DNA from: Asterias rubens
Lineage: Eukaryota > Echinodermata > Asteroidea > Forcipulatida > Asteriidae
DNA: 64,000 nt
Direction of reading: 5' to 3'
Assembly (NCBI RefSeq): GCF_902459465.1
Contig: NC_047075.1
Location: 12,951,119-13,015,118, forward strand
Part shown: positions 21,701-36,500 of the stretch, piece after piece
Numbering within the stretch: position 1 is the stretch's first letter
Layout: every line of letters begins with the position of its first letter
Notes under the pieces: generated by a model
What the model saw: only the letters and a program-made list of their open reading frames with translations
Database searches by the model: none
Told to the model about the DNA's origin: nothing
Made by a program: the position numbers and the translations under genes

Positions 21701-24531
21701 ATATCATCATAGAGGGAAAGCACATTGAAGAATTTCTGCGAAAAGCAGAATCGGAACTAAAGAGATTGTGCCAGCCTGCCTGGTCAGTCATTTCATTCAT
21801 CATAGAACTAATCTACTTCCAGAACTTCAAACAATCATTTAGAATAACATTGATCACTTTCCAGGAATAATAATAATAATAATATTAATAGTGGCTTCTT
21901 ATATAGCGCTCAGGTCCGTCACACAGTGATGCTCATGGCGCTTCAACATTATTACCCCTGGTCACTGGGCCTTAAATCATTCCTTAAACCTTCTCAGCTC
22001 TCCCTTGGGAGTATACAGCCTGTGCCGCCAAATATGTAGCGCAATCAAGGCTAATCAATCACAAGAACCAACTCTGCCCTCACAGGTACCCATTTTACCC
22101 CTGGGTGGAGAGAAGCAATTATAGTGAAGTTGTTTAAGGACACAAGTGTCACGACCGGGATTCGAACCCACACTCTGCTGAACAGAATCACTAGAGCTTG
22201 AATTCGGTGCTCTTATCCGCTCGACCACGACACCCCATACTGTACATATGGAGGCGGTGTCAGCATTAACATTTTTTTCTTTTTATTTTCGAGAAAATAG
22301 AATTAACTGTTGCAATCAAATTACCAACCAAATGGACCGAGAGTATAAATGCAAAAAATAGTTAATGGCCTGACGTTTCGACCCTCGAAGGCTTTCTTTT
22401 TATTTTCTTAACTAAAGATGTAGCTTCTAGCCAGCTAACATGGGGGCAGGTCACAAGAATACGGAACCTCATAATAATGAAAATAGTTCTTGGGCAAGCA
22501 CCACGTGCTGGTGTTATTCAGTATGCCACACTTCAGCAGTTTTTGGACAGATCACGTTGTGTAGCACCAGATACTTTTGAGGATATCTATATCATGGAAG
22601 TAAGTTACATAGATAAATTTCACATACTATAAGTGTGGATTCTCAAAGCAAACATTTTGAATTTTGATTCATCACAGCTTGGTCATTTTCAGTTTCTTAC
22701 TCCTTTTCAAAGTAAACTTGATAATGAAGTGTGCTAAGCTGGGGCTATTAATTTGGTAGTTCACAAATCCGGTCTTTTTATCACATGTAATCACCCATGT
22801 GATCAGGTTTTGACCTGTCAGAATCTACAAACTGTCCAAGGTATTTATTAATGGGTGTTATTGTTTCAAATCACCTGAAAAAATCATCCAGTACACTTTA
22901 AAAAAATAATGTTTACATTATAAAATGACAAGCTAGAAATCGTATTTAATGAGACACGGAGGTTTAACTGTCATCTGTCATACTCCACCATTACTTTCTT
23001 GAAATGGAATACATGTTTTGATTTGTGTCACTCTCTTCCAGGTTTCAAAGCACAAAACAGCAAGCTTGGTCCTGCCACTGTGATACTTGGTGATGAGCTT
23101 GAGAGACAAATAAGTTTCTTCGTTAAGCATGTGCGCCCATCATCCCGCGGGTGTCCAGGTTAGCAACATTTTTTTGTCGCATTTCTCTTTGGATCAGACT
23201 GGAGTACATGTGATTAAACTTAAGTATATTTAATGGCCCGCTTTTTTAGGCCAAAAAACAAATGTACTGAATGCTGTTTATTGTGCAACAACGCACAAGA
23301 CCCCAACAAAGGAAAAATAGTCCACGACTGATAATCCTGTTAAAAATTTGTAAATAATAATATTACTAGGTATTTAATAACGTTAAGCGCTTAAACATAC
23401 AGTATTTTATGCAAGGCATGGGACTAAGTTTGAATTATGCTCCTTTTACATAGCACCATGATGCTGCCAATCCAGCCAGAAACACCAGGGCTACTCTTTT
23501 TGATAAGTGCACTGGGTTCTTTTACGTGTGTTACACAACACAAGGGACCAACAACTTTACGTCCCAAGGACAAAGCAATGGTTAATTGTCTTGCTTAAGG
23601 ACACATCAGTCACGACTGGGACTCGAACCCACACTCTGCTGATCAGAAACACATGAGTTTTCATTCGATGCTCTTTACCATCGGCCACGACACTTCCACA
23701 AAGTAACCCAGACAGTTTATTCAATTCTATCAGCCACATGACCATCCTTTATTTAGCAGAGGGTAACACAAACATTTGAAATAGATGAGAGGTAAATAGT
23801 TGCATCAGGAACAATGAAGATTCAATATGATGTTCATTATCCCTGATACTATTATTATCTTTCAGATGCTCAGCATGCAACTTTTTTTAGCTGAGATCAA
23901 CTATTTTCCTATTTAGGTACCTCTGCTGTTGCGTTTTTTTGAACATTTGGATAAGGTGCACTTGCATGCTTTTTGACTCATGCAACTGGTCAAATGAATT
24001 GGATAGAAACAAATAACATTTCCAAATTAACAAAAGTTAGAGTGTACCATTACATTTGCTCACATGTTGTCTAGGTTCAGCTTGTTCTTCAACAACTTTT
24101 GTCATCATTTTATTCATCAGAATCTATCATAAAGAATCCAGAGTCTCCACTGTTCATCGCATCGAATGGGAAGTGTGTCTACAAAGTGTCCAGACTGATA
24201 GATGACACATGGAACTCCATGTGGATGCCAGGAAAGTGCGGTGCAAATATCATGAGAAAGACAGCAGCAACCAAGGTAAGGCATATATGTTGTATTTCAC
24301 AGCATAAAGCTTTTAGTTACCCTGTAAAACGTTGCATGAATGGTATTGACTTCTGTTTTTTCCACAATTTCAATCTAAATAAAACTAAAAACAGTTTTAA
24401 AACATGCAGTTCTTAAATGTTATTTCAAGCAGACAAAAAAAAACAGAAATTTGTTTGTTTGTTGATTGTTTGTTTTGTTGGGGGGTGTTGGGGTGTACTT
24501 GTTTGTTTGTTTGGTTGCCTGCCTGCCTGCC

Positions 24532-24580
<49 letters not shown>

Positions 24581-27500
24581 GCTCTTACAAGAAGCACATT
24601 GTGGGGTGATTTAACGGTACAAATGAGCACTGTGAGCTTTTTTGGCATTGTGGGGTTATACCCACATTCCCATAGTTTGCTGTGGGTAGAAAACGACATT
24701 GCGGGTTTTTTTTTTACAGTTTATTTTTTCCCCACAATTCTGTTTTGTCTGCGTATAATGTCCGTCGTTCAGACAACGGACAAAGAGCGCGCGGGGTATA
24801 ACGCTTGCTGTAGCGCCCTCTTGTGGCGCACTTGTTCACTTGCTATGACGTCATCAAGAGCCCTCGTGTGTCTGTGTTGCTGCGGTATGTACTATTTATA
24901 CATTACGGGGAAAAGTGTCTGTTTCGCTGTCAGCAGTGCAGGCAACGTTAGTTTCAACATTTAGGTGAGTTTGTGATTAAATTCCTAAGATTATGTTGAT
25001 ATAATTGTGCTTAAATATTTTAAATATAGGAAGCCTTAATATATTGAATATCTAGATCGATGTTTCAGTCGTAAATTTGATCTCAAAACAACAATTGGAA
25101 GACTTCCGTGCGGACACTACATTTCGGGCTTGTGCCCGCAGTGCAGGGTTTTTATTACAATAAGTGATACATGTACATTATGTACATCAGGCCATACAGA
25201 CCAAAGATTATAATCTTTGATACAGTTTATTTACATTACACCAGATTAGTGTCCAGCTTATTTACCACCTCCATGGTTAGACTACGAAGTGTAGTTGAAA
25301 TACTTAAATGCATCTTTTTTTTCACCGTAGATAAAAATGCCTTGCTATTTTGTTACAAAATAGTTTTGGGTTATGAATAAAATAGTTCAACTTTGCATTG
25401 AATTCAACGTAGCGCCTTTTCAATATGGATTTTATTTAACTGATCACTGGGCACCGATTTATGATGATTTAGATGTTGCTTTTATTCAGTTTAACGTGGT
25501 AACTCGTTGGCAGTGTGTTGGCATGAGTGTTGAAATGTCCAGAAATTAGTTAAATGGCATGCAAAAACCTGATATTTATTATCATTTCCACCACATGTAT
25601 GTGTAAATGTTTCAATATCTTTAAGGGAGATGTTTGGTAATTACCAAAAAAATCAAAAATAAATAAATAAATGCTTGGTACATATGTAAGATGCACTGCG
25701 GCTGATGGTTTTATGAAACATTTTATGAAACATTTTTATGAAAAACTACTTCTTGTGTCATACATCTACAGTTATTATAGAATTAAAACAAACGAACAAC
25801 TCAAAATACCAAACTTATACAATCCCTTTAAATAATATTATTTGTGGTACTAGGAAAATGTAATAGTAGTCAAGCACTGAAAAAGAAAAGTTTGTCAGCT
25901 AATTCCAGCACATTTTCCCCTGCAAGTTAAATGTTGCTAAAGCCTTTTGTATGAATGCAAATTGTCGAACCAAAAATCATAATCTTTGTCTGAAATTGGT
26001 TTTGAAGTGATTTGAAGTGAACTGTATTCTTGATATTACAATAAGAAATATATTGTAATGTTTGGATGAATGTTAGCCATGTTTAAAATCCTTCACAGAA
26101 TGAAAGCGTCACTCCGAAACTTAAGGAAGTTTGGTCAAGATGACCAAATTTTAGTAGAAGGTGGTAAAGGTATAGTACTGTATAAATAAAAGAAAATGTT
26201 GAGACAAGTTTTTCATATGTTCTGTTCTACTGTTTTCAATTCATAATGCCAATATGTTGTACGTTCACGTTATAACCATAAAGGTTTTCTTCTCTAAGAA
26301 AATGTTCAATTTAAATTCATTAATAATTTTGGGTTGCATACATTATAAAATTATAATGTGTAACATAAAAACATCAATACTTAGTAAATCAGCAGACCCT
26401 AAGGTTTATGGGAATTCTGTTTGTTTTTGATTCATTCTTTGTTTTTGTTTTTTATTATTATTTGTTTGTAAGTTGCTTGTGTGTGTGTTTTCATCTCTAA
26501 GATAATACTAGTTCATTAATAATTTTGGGTTGCATATATTATAAAGTTATAATGTGTAACATAAAAGCATCAATACTTAGTAAATCAGCAGACCCTAAGG
26601 TTTATGGGAGTTCTGTTTGTTTTTTATTCATCCTTTGTTTGTTATTATTATTATTTATTTGTAATTTGTTTGTGCGTGTGCTTTCATCTCCAAGTTAATA
26701 CCAATTCAATAATAATTTTGCGGTTTACTATTAAAAAAAAAGAAAACCTCGCTGTTATTATCTCTTAACCTTCTCCAGCAGTTCTGAACAAAAGTAAAGC
26801 TTGATAAAGTTGTACATAGACCTTAGTAAGTACATGTAGATGAAACCACAACTTTTTTGGAATGATGATGTCATTGATGACGTGGTTACATTAGAAAGTT
26901 AATATCGTGAGAACCAAAAATGCTACATGCATGTACAAGATCTTTGCACCATATGAAAGCCCTTGAAATATAAAACTTTTGTGCAGTGTGACCCCATTTG
27001 ACCTTAAAAATTATAATGTGTAACATGAAAGCGTCAATAGCCTTTATGTGCTTAGTAACTCAGCAAACTGTTAAAGATGCATGGGTGTTCTGTTTGTTTT
27101 TTTGTTGTATTATTTTTTGTTTGTATTGTTAAGTTTTATATGTTTCCATCTCTGAAAAAATGCTTAATATAAACTCACTTAAATACACTTACCCATTATT
27201 GCTTCTTCCTTCGGATGGGACGTAAAGCTGTTGGTCCCATGTGTTGTGTAATGCACAATAAATAACCCATTTACACTTATCGCTAAGAGAAGGGGTTTGC
27301 CTCGGTGTTTCTAGCTGTGGCTGCTGAATGCGCCACAGCACCTTGTAAACCCTTATAAGGTGCTACATAAATGGGTCTCAGAATACAAAACTTCATTAAC
27401 CTGTCTTTAAAGAAAGCATTTATAGACTGAATGCCTTGAGTACCCTAATGTTAGTAGATACTTGGGCTATATGAGACGATCTAAAAAAACGATTGGTTGA

Positions 27501-30500
27501 GGCTATGTATACCATACTGCTACGGGCATTGAGAATACACTTTGTGTTAACAGTCTGGCTTAAAGGAACCCTATTACATCATATCATCCTGCGGAACATT
27601 TCAATAATCACATTTTTATTTTACTGTCGAGATTGGATACAGCTAAGAAGGTTTTCTATATTTTTCTTTTCATTCCTATATAGAATGACTTTTGCAAAAA
27701 CATCCTCACCTCCTAGATGCGTTTGTAGAGGATGTAGAAGCAGCAAAAAAGTATCTCCATCAACAGGAAGGGTCAGCAGACTGCTGCAGCAGGATGGTTG
27801 CTACTGCAGATCTCCATCAACAGGATGGGTCAGCAGACTGCTGCAGCAGGATGGTTGCTACTGCAGATCTCCATCAACGGGAAGGGTCAGCAGACTGCTG
27901 CAGTGGGATGGTTGCTACTGCAGATCTCCATCAACGGGAAGGGTCAGCAGACTGCTGCAGTGGGATGGTTGCTACTGCAGATCTCCATCAACGGGAAGGG
28001 TCAGCAGACTGCTGCAGTGGGATGGTTGCTACTGCAGATCTCCATCAACAGGAAGGGTCAGCAGACTGCCGCAGTGGGATGGTTGCTACTGCCGATCTCC
28101 ATCAACAGGAAGGGTCAGCAGACTGCCGTAGTGGGATGGTAGCTACTGCAGATCTCCATCAACAGGAAGGGTCAGCAGACTGCCGCAGTGGGATGGTTGC
28201 TACTGCAGATCTCCATCAACAGGAAGGGTCAGCAGACTGCCGCAGTGGGATGGTTGCTACTGCAGATCTCCATCAACAGGAAGGGTCAGCAGACTGCCGC
28301 AGTGGGATGGTTGCTACTGCCGATCTCCATCAACAGGAAGGGTCAGCGGACTGCCGCAGTGGGATGGTTGCTACTGCCGATCTCCATCAACAGGAAGGGT
28401 CAGCAGACTGCCGCAGTGGGATGGTTGCTACTGCAGATCTCCATCAACAGGAAGGGTCAACAGACTGCCGCAGAGGGATGGTTGCTTCTGCCGATCTCCA
28501 TCAACAGGAAGGGTCAGCAGACTACCGCAGTGGGATGGTTGCTACTGCAGATCTCCATCAACAGGAAGGGTCAATAGACTGCCGCAGAGGGATGGTTGAT
28601 ACTGCAGATCTCCATCAACAGGAAGGGTCAGCAGACTGCCGCAGTGGGATGGTTGCTACTGCAGATCTCCATCAACAGGAAGGGTCAACAGACTGCCGCA
28701 GAGGGATGGTTGCTACTGCCGATCTCCATCAACAGGAAGGGTCAACAGACTGCCGCAGAGGGATGGTTGCTACTGCCGATCTCCATCAACAGGAAGGGTC
28801 AGCAGACTGCCGCAGTGGGATGGTTGCTACTGCCGATCTCCATCAACAGGAAGGGTCAGCAGACTGCTGCAGCAAGATGGTTGCTACTGCAGTACATGAT
28901 CTTCTTTTTGAAGTCACAAGCTTAAATAAAATAGATCCCAGCAATTTGCATTCTGATGATGAAGTGGCCGACTCTGAGCCTGACTCACATGTTTCCAATA
29001 AGTTTGCGCTTCGGTTTCAAAATACAATGAGCTTTCTGGATTCACAGTCACTTGAATACCATGATTACTCTTCAAGTTCATCAAGTGATTCATCCTATCA
29101 TCCAGATTCAGATATGAGTGCTACTGAAACCGACTCCCCTTTTGTCTCTCCAAAGAAACGAATGGTTAAAGATGTTGATTATAGTGAGTTTTTGCCACAG
29201 ACAGGTCTTGCAAATAAATCCCAAAACATAACTGATGAAGATGAAGATGAAGAGGATGATCTCCATCAAGATGAGAAACAATGTGACATAAAAAATGGAA
29301 ATATTTACATCCGGAAAATTGCAGTCTCAAGAACGACAAAACTGGGGAAGAGAAAAAAGCATGCAAGGGTCTATAACTCTAAGTATGCCTGTGTGTTTTG
29401 CTCAAAATTGGTAACAAACATTTCTCAACACTTGCTCTCCGTCCATCGTACTAAGCACAAAGTCAGCCAAGTAGTCAAGACAGTGTTTGCTGAGAATGAC
29501 AGCCCGCAAACTAGGAAAGAAAAAGAGAGAACAAGAAAAAAGCAACTTGACCTACTCAGAAACAAGGGTAACCATCTTCACAATCTGCGTGTACTAAAGA
29601 AGAAGAAGGGTGAAATTATCCTGGCCAGAAGACCGAATGGTTTTTTTGATGTGTCTGACTATGGCCCATGCCCCAAGTGCAATGAATGGGTAAAATTGTC
29701 AGTTCTAGTCCGCCACCAGGCATCATGTATTGTTGTGGATAATGACTATGGAAAAATGACAAAGGGAGAAGTGATTCTCCAGTCCAAAATTTTGGCAGGT
29801 GTAATCAACTATACAGCAAGCTGGGCTCTTCGTCATGAGGTCTTTCCTATTATGAAGCTTGATCAGATTGGTAAAGAAGCACAGAGTGATCCTCTGATCA
29901 TTGTGTTGGGAAATGAATGGATGGTAAAGAATATCGGCAATAAAGTGATGCGGAAATATTATGCCTCCAGTGTGATGAGATTGGTTGCCAGATTGAAGAT
30001 TCAGCTGAACAAAGTTGCCATACCAGAGAGAGGTTCAAGTCTTGGGAACTACTTGGTGCCCAGGCACTTTGAAGATGTTGTAAAGGCTGCATATGTGGTA
30101 GCAAAGCAGTGTGGTGGGAATGAAGAAGAGATGGAATCCCCTTCGAATCTGATCAAACTTTCATATCATATCAAAAGGGTAACAAATGTCAAACTAGCTG
30201 AGTCTTTGTCCAGTGGAAACATCGAAGATCAAACTGATAGCAAGGACTTTCTGCAACTTATGAACCTGAGTTTTTCCACCAAAGTAGCAAGGGTGGTTTT
30301 AGAAGAGCGAAAGTACGGCGTCAGGAAACCCCTCCCCTTGCCTAGTGATGTGCAGTTGTTGTCCAACTACATCACAGCACAGCTGCAAGACATAGACGAG
30401 CATGACCACGCTTATGCCAACTACAGCAAAGTGGTGAAGCTTATGCAGACCAAGTTGATAACATACAACAGGAGGACATGTGGAGAGGTTCAAGCCATAC

Positions 30501-33500
30501 GGTGAGTGAAGCTAAACACTTTGTATTTCCCAACCAAGAAAGAATTGTTTTTAATCAAAAATCAAAGTAAAAATCAGTTCAATGTTTTTTTAGATTTGGC
30601 ACCTTGGTTTTTGCTAAATTGTTTTTGTTTTCCCAAGTTTAGGTTAGATATGTACCCAACAAAAGCAGAATACTCCACCCTCAGTTGGCAGAGCACAATA
30701 TGTCAGTATTTTTCAAAATTAAGTGAAAATTCGGATTTGGTTTCTGATCTTTTGTAGATTGACTAACTACTCTCAAAGGTATACAAAAATCAGCAAGAGC
30801 AGAGCTAATGAGTTTGTCGGAAACAGAGCAAAAACTTGCGGAATCACAAGATGTATTGGAGATTCGGGGCAAGGTTTGTTTCATTACAAGATATTTTGTT
30901 GGCTTTAACCTTTGGAGCCGCCGTAGTTAATTTGTTTACACACTGTAGTCACGTGGTGATATTTTATCACCATGTTTGTTTCTATGTCAATAACACCTGC
31001 CATGCCCCAGTTGCAGTTATCACATGGCCATATTCCTATTTGCATAATATGCACGTCTTCGTGTTCCATGGTATTGTACAGTTACAATGTGTTACCTGTG
31101 ATTTAAAAGAAATCATTATTAAGCAGTTGGAATAATTTACAAAATTCTCCTACAACCCTTCACAGACCGGCAGACAAGTTCCAGTTATCGTTCCCAGTGT
31201 TGCCAAAGCAGCCTTACAGTTTATAACCAGGGAAGATGTGAGAGAACATGCTGGAATTCAGTCTTCCAACCAATATGTCTTTGCAAGCCGTGGTAGGTTG
31301 GATCACAAGCATTCAAACAAGAGTTGATTCTTAGCCTTGTCAAAGAACTGAAGACATTTTATTTTTGCAAGCACGTTGTTATATTTCATCTACTTTCACA
31401 TGAAAATTCACCTAAACATGTACATGCACAGGCCGTGCTTTCTTTATGTCCAGACATAAGACACTGTGGAGGGTTAAACAATTTAAATACGCATTTTAAG
31501 TGTTTTTTTCTGGAAATGTTTGTCCTGAGAGTAACCAGATGTGGTGTGAACAGTCTGGTTACAATCTCCCACAGTTTCACAGGAAATGTTCAGAACTTTA
31601 CTGTATTTCAACTCATTTCTTGATTCATTCAAATGTAAATGCAAAGTAGAAATTTGAAAACTAACATTTGCAGATGAGGAACGAATGTGAAATGATTAGT
31701 AAATACATGATTACAGATTACAGATCCAAAATGACAATTTGTTTTTTTCACTAGTGACAGAAAAACACAAGTAATTCCTGATAACAAAACATTAAACAAA
31801 CAGAAACGTATTATTGAGTGTTTTCTGAAAGGCATTTTTGTTTGTTCACAAAAAATAAGTTTTGAATGGATTATGGTTTGAAAGTCTAATATTTTGACTC
31901 TTACATTCCCCCCCCTCACCTGACAGGTGCTGGTGTCATCCGTGGTTACGATGCTGTTGTCTCCATTACTGACAGTGCTGGGCTGGAGAAGCCAGAGTTA
32001 ATTAGATCCTCTAACATGAGAAAGTACATGGCCATTATGACCCAGGTAAAATCTGTTTTTTTGTTCCATATTTATAAACTATCTGTAACTAATAATCTTG
32101 TTTTTTGGTTTTGTTTGTTTCCCATTTCTTCCTTTCCTTGTGACTAACTTTTTGATCACTTCAAAATGATGGCTGTAAGGGCAAAATGACATTGAATGTT
32201 TTATCTTCCTAAATGAGGTATGCTTAGAGAAAGTAAAGATTACTTTAGAATTTAGTTTGCCCGCGCTTTCATTTGGGGAATAACAGTGTGAGGACCCAGT
32301 CTTCATTGTGTTAATGACCGGGTTGGAGGCTGGTTGCTATGGACCGAGCCGAAGGCAAGGTCAGTTAACAGCGGCCAGTCCCGTTAAAGAAACGGTCAGT
32401 ATTTGTAACTTTTGCTTCGCCAATAATCATGTATTTTTGTAGATTTCATACCAGAGGATGGCACAGATCAAGACGATGAAGAGGAACTTGTTTGTAAGAA
32501 AGCATTACATTAATTTACACTTTTCTAATGGCACGATATAGCATTCCTATGATCTATATAAATTTTGGTTTAATTAAAGCAGAAGGTTTACTGATTAAAA
32601 TCTTAATACCACCATCAATACCCTCTCTGCCCCTCAAAAAATGGTTGTCTGGAATCTCATTATGTAAATTTGACAATAGGGTGAAAAAGCAACCATGCAT
32701 AAAATTGAAAAAGTTTCAGCGTGTGCGATTGCAAGTGCGTGCAGTGCAAATGAAACCAAGTTGCATAAATTAAGGATTGCCCAATCGCTACTTGTACACA
32801 ATAATACGCTGGTTAAGGGGCCATTTTGTGGAGTGTAGTGATGGAGCGATCTGGCGCACCAAACTCAAGTTCTGGTGTTGCAAGCAGAAGGGCTCAGGTT
32901 TGACTCCAGGTCGTTACACTTGTGTCCTTGAGCAAGGCACTTTATCATAAATGCTTCTCTCCACCCAGAAGTACAAATGGGTACCGGTGAGAGCTGGGGA
33001 GTAACCTGTGATAGACTGGCATCCTATCCAGGGGTAATGGAAATATTCTCAGTCGTTTACTGCCAAGGAAATTGGATATGAACACTGGTTTGATGGGGCG
33101 TATTGGCTCGAGACAGACTTTATTTTATGGGCCATTTATTGGCAAGTTTCCACAGCCAGTCGTTACTACACATGTAAATACACCCCTACGTAATCTGATT
33201 TCAACCAATCAGAATCTATAAATTGTCCAAGGCATTAATTAATACAATAAAGTGTCAGAAAAATACCACCCTTAACTGACATTTTGCAAAGCATTATTTT
33301 AATGTCGTATTGGTTTGATATTTTGCAGCCTTCAACAGGAAACAAAGTACCGAAAAACAGAAACGTAAACCAGCTGCAAATCGACAGCAACAGAGATAAA
33401 AGAGATCCGTGACATTTTTCATGTTTTCTTTGAGAGTGGGAAAATTCAGGGGCAAGCAGCTTTGCACAAAGGTATAGCTAAGAGTAAGCGGATGGGAGGG

Positions 33501-36500
33501 GCTGTCTGGAAACTGCCTGCTGGTAAAATTTTTTTAAAAAGTATCATGGTTGAGGCTACATCCTTCAACTGAGTTAACCACGTGCCACAATGTTCCACAA
33601 GATTGCTGCTTTTCTGGTAAAAGTAGTACCCTTATATTACTGTTTTACTTGTATTAGTGTTGATGACTTTAAATAGTTGATAAGTATTCTTGGTAAGTTT
33701 GTATAGAGCTCTGGAAGTGTCATCTTACATGACATTATTTATCATGGGATGACAACATCTTTGGAAGGCTTTATCCTAATTTGGGGATGTGGACTTCCCA
33801 AGATAAATGTTTATAGGAAGACAACATCTTACGTTTAGCGCACCCTCATACTGAGATAATTTAACAGAGGAAGACAATATCATGCTTTAAGGATGTTGAT
33901 ATTTTGAGATGATCTTGTTGATGACTGTAAAAAGTTGACAGATGTTCTTGGTATGTTTGTAAAGAGCTCTGGAAGTGTTATCCGACATGACACACATGTA
34001 TTTATCTTGGAATGACGACATCCTTCAGGCAAATAAGTCACGTCCCGAGATAATTATTTAGGGATAATGACGTAGGATGTACTTTTTCTATTATTTTTTG
34101 GGGGGATGGCAACATCCAAAAAGTGCAATATTGTCTACCTATGATAATTTATCTCTGGATGACGGCATCCTGAAATATGGATCGCGACTTCCTCAGAAGT
34201 CTTGAGAAGACATTTTAGTTTTGGGATGTAGACATCCCAAGGTAAATTTTTATAGGAAGACATCATCCTGCTTTAGTTGTCAACATCTCAAGATGAATGA
34301 TCATATTCCGACGACATCCTACTTTTAGCATGTCGTCATCCCAAAATAATTATTTTTGGATGTTGACTTACTTGTCTGTATGATGTCATCATCCCATGGG
34401 TCATTTTATTAAATTGACTCTCCGATGTGATTCATACCATGACTGTAGTTTTGTGTCTTTGTGTAGGGGTGGGGGGGGGGGGTAGGAGAGTGAGGGTTGG
34501 CACCTACCCCCCCCCCCCCCACACAAGCTCGGGCAAAACAAATATATACAACAATTATAGTAAAAATACAAAATGAGACATTCTGCCCCCCCCCCTCCGT
34601 AAAAATTCTTGGATCCACCCCTTGTCTCTCTGCATTGCTAGCACATGTAATGTGTCTGTCATTCTGGACTATTTAAAATTCAAGATGTCTGATGTTGAAC
34701 AACCATGTATTGAGATGCATGAAATGCACAGGGAGGAACCACCAACTCCCCAAATATCCAGCCATGACTCCAACACACTTGTGTGGACAGAGGTTTATGT
34801 ACATTTCAGTAGACGGCTATATATTCTTTACAGACATGGCATCATCCTGGCAGTTTTTATCATTGGTTGGTTGTTGATTCTTTCCATATTACTACTAGCA
34901 AGATACAAGGCAAGTAATTATAATGCAGATTTACTTTTATAAAGTCCAGTAATAGTTATGCCAGGAATAATTGAAACACATGTGCATATGCTTAATTACT
35001 TGGGATATATTTTTGTAAACTTTGTTTTATATTTATTGTTTGTTGAAATGTACTAAATAAATGTCATACCCCTCTTATTTCTAGGTTCATGTATAGATCA
35101 ACTAAACATGTGGAGATGACAGAATGGTCGCGAAGAAGAATTTGAGTTTAACTGAACGAATTCACATTTGTTTGGTTTTGCCAAGTGTTACTGTGAGGAG
35201 CCATTGCACCTATTAAAGCATTACTTGCTTTTATTACCAGCTGAGAGCAAAATGTCAGAAATGTTAAACCTTAAAAATAACTTATTTGCCACTTCATATC
35301 TCATGAGTTTAAAACAAATGTTGGGTAGCTACAATGTTTTTATCACAGCAGTGTTTGTTTTCTTCTGAGTCACAAAACAGCAGTCATGGTACGAATCACA
35401 TGGACGTTCAATTTAATCCGACATACATTTTGCATTTCATGATACGGAAACATAACTGCAAAATTTAAGTTTTATTGTACTTGGATTATTTCAACGTGGG
35501 AGAGTATTGTGCTCTGGGGCAGTGAATACCCCTTTGCTACAACTTCCATATTATTGCCAAATTTAAGTTTTATTATTTCAAAGTGGGAGAGTATTGTGCT
35601 CTGGGGCAGTGAATACCCCTTTGCTACAACTTCCATATTATTGCCAAATTTAAGTTTTGTTATTTCAAAGTGGGAGAGTATTGTGCTCTGGGGCAGTGAA
35701 TACCCCTTAGCTACAACTTCCATATTATTGCCAAATTTAAGTTTTATTATTTCAAAGTGGGAGAGTATTGTGCTCTGGGGCAGTGAATACCTCTTTGCTA
35801 CAACTTCCATATTATTGCAAGCAAGATTTACTTTACTTGTATTATTTCATCATGGATTGTTGACTGAATTGCTTAAGTGCTGTAACTCTGTGCTGCATCT
35901 CCGACAATTGAGCAGAGGCAATGGTTTGCCATCTCTTCTGCAGAACTGTAAACAAGCCGTGAAATCACCAGTCTATGGTTCTGTTCAAAGACACATTTTT
36001 ACATTGACTTAGAGTTTGTAAAAGACCATCTTTTGAAGTAAAAGAAATAAACCAACAAAGTTTAGTCTGTTTCACAAAAAATATTTTGAAAAATGTTGTT
36101 TTATTTGATATATTCTTGGTATAAATTCTGAGCGAAAATGTAGTTTGACGTGAATGAATTACCTGTAAATCGATCTGTCCGTTACACAAAATGTTGCCCT
36201 TAGATTGATTGGATATAAGGGATATTCAAGGGATTAACAACAAATTCTCCAAAATTGACTTGTTAAGCAGGCGCAGATCAAGGGGAATGAGGGCGTTGGA
36301 AGTCGAACACTCCTCCCCCCCTGTCAACAAGAAATATAAGTTTTGTAACAGTTATAATAATAAAAAAACATACACAAGCATGGTCAGCATGGGGGACCGT
36401 CTAGAAAAGCAAATTCCTGCATTACCAACAATGTCTGCGTCTGCATAGCGTCATCTGACAGGATACAAATTAATCTGAACTAATTTCCCCATCCCCCCCC

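Noticed and set aside
22141-22237. Possible functional tRNA gene (minus strand, A and B boxes)
   Set aside because: The flanking body, tail and second related copy show a SINE; the acceptor stem does not pair cleanly and no mature tRNA can be supported.
24397-24964. Reading frames with poly-Cys/Leu/Ser over the (TGTC)n tract
   Set aside because: Microsatellite translation artefacts; the last part instead looks like a 5' UTR exon.
27493-28925. Two additional plus frames through the 57-bp minisatellite as separate proteins
   Set aside because: Only one frame connects to the zinc-finger/recombinase core and to a phase-matched upstream exon; the others end soon after the array.
35472-36012. Long open frames on both strands across the 87-bp repeat
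   Set aside because: They exist only because the unit is divisible by three and stop-free; no splice sites, start context or protein-like composition support them.
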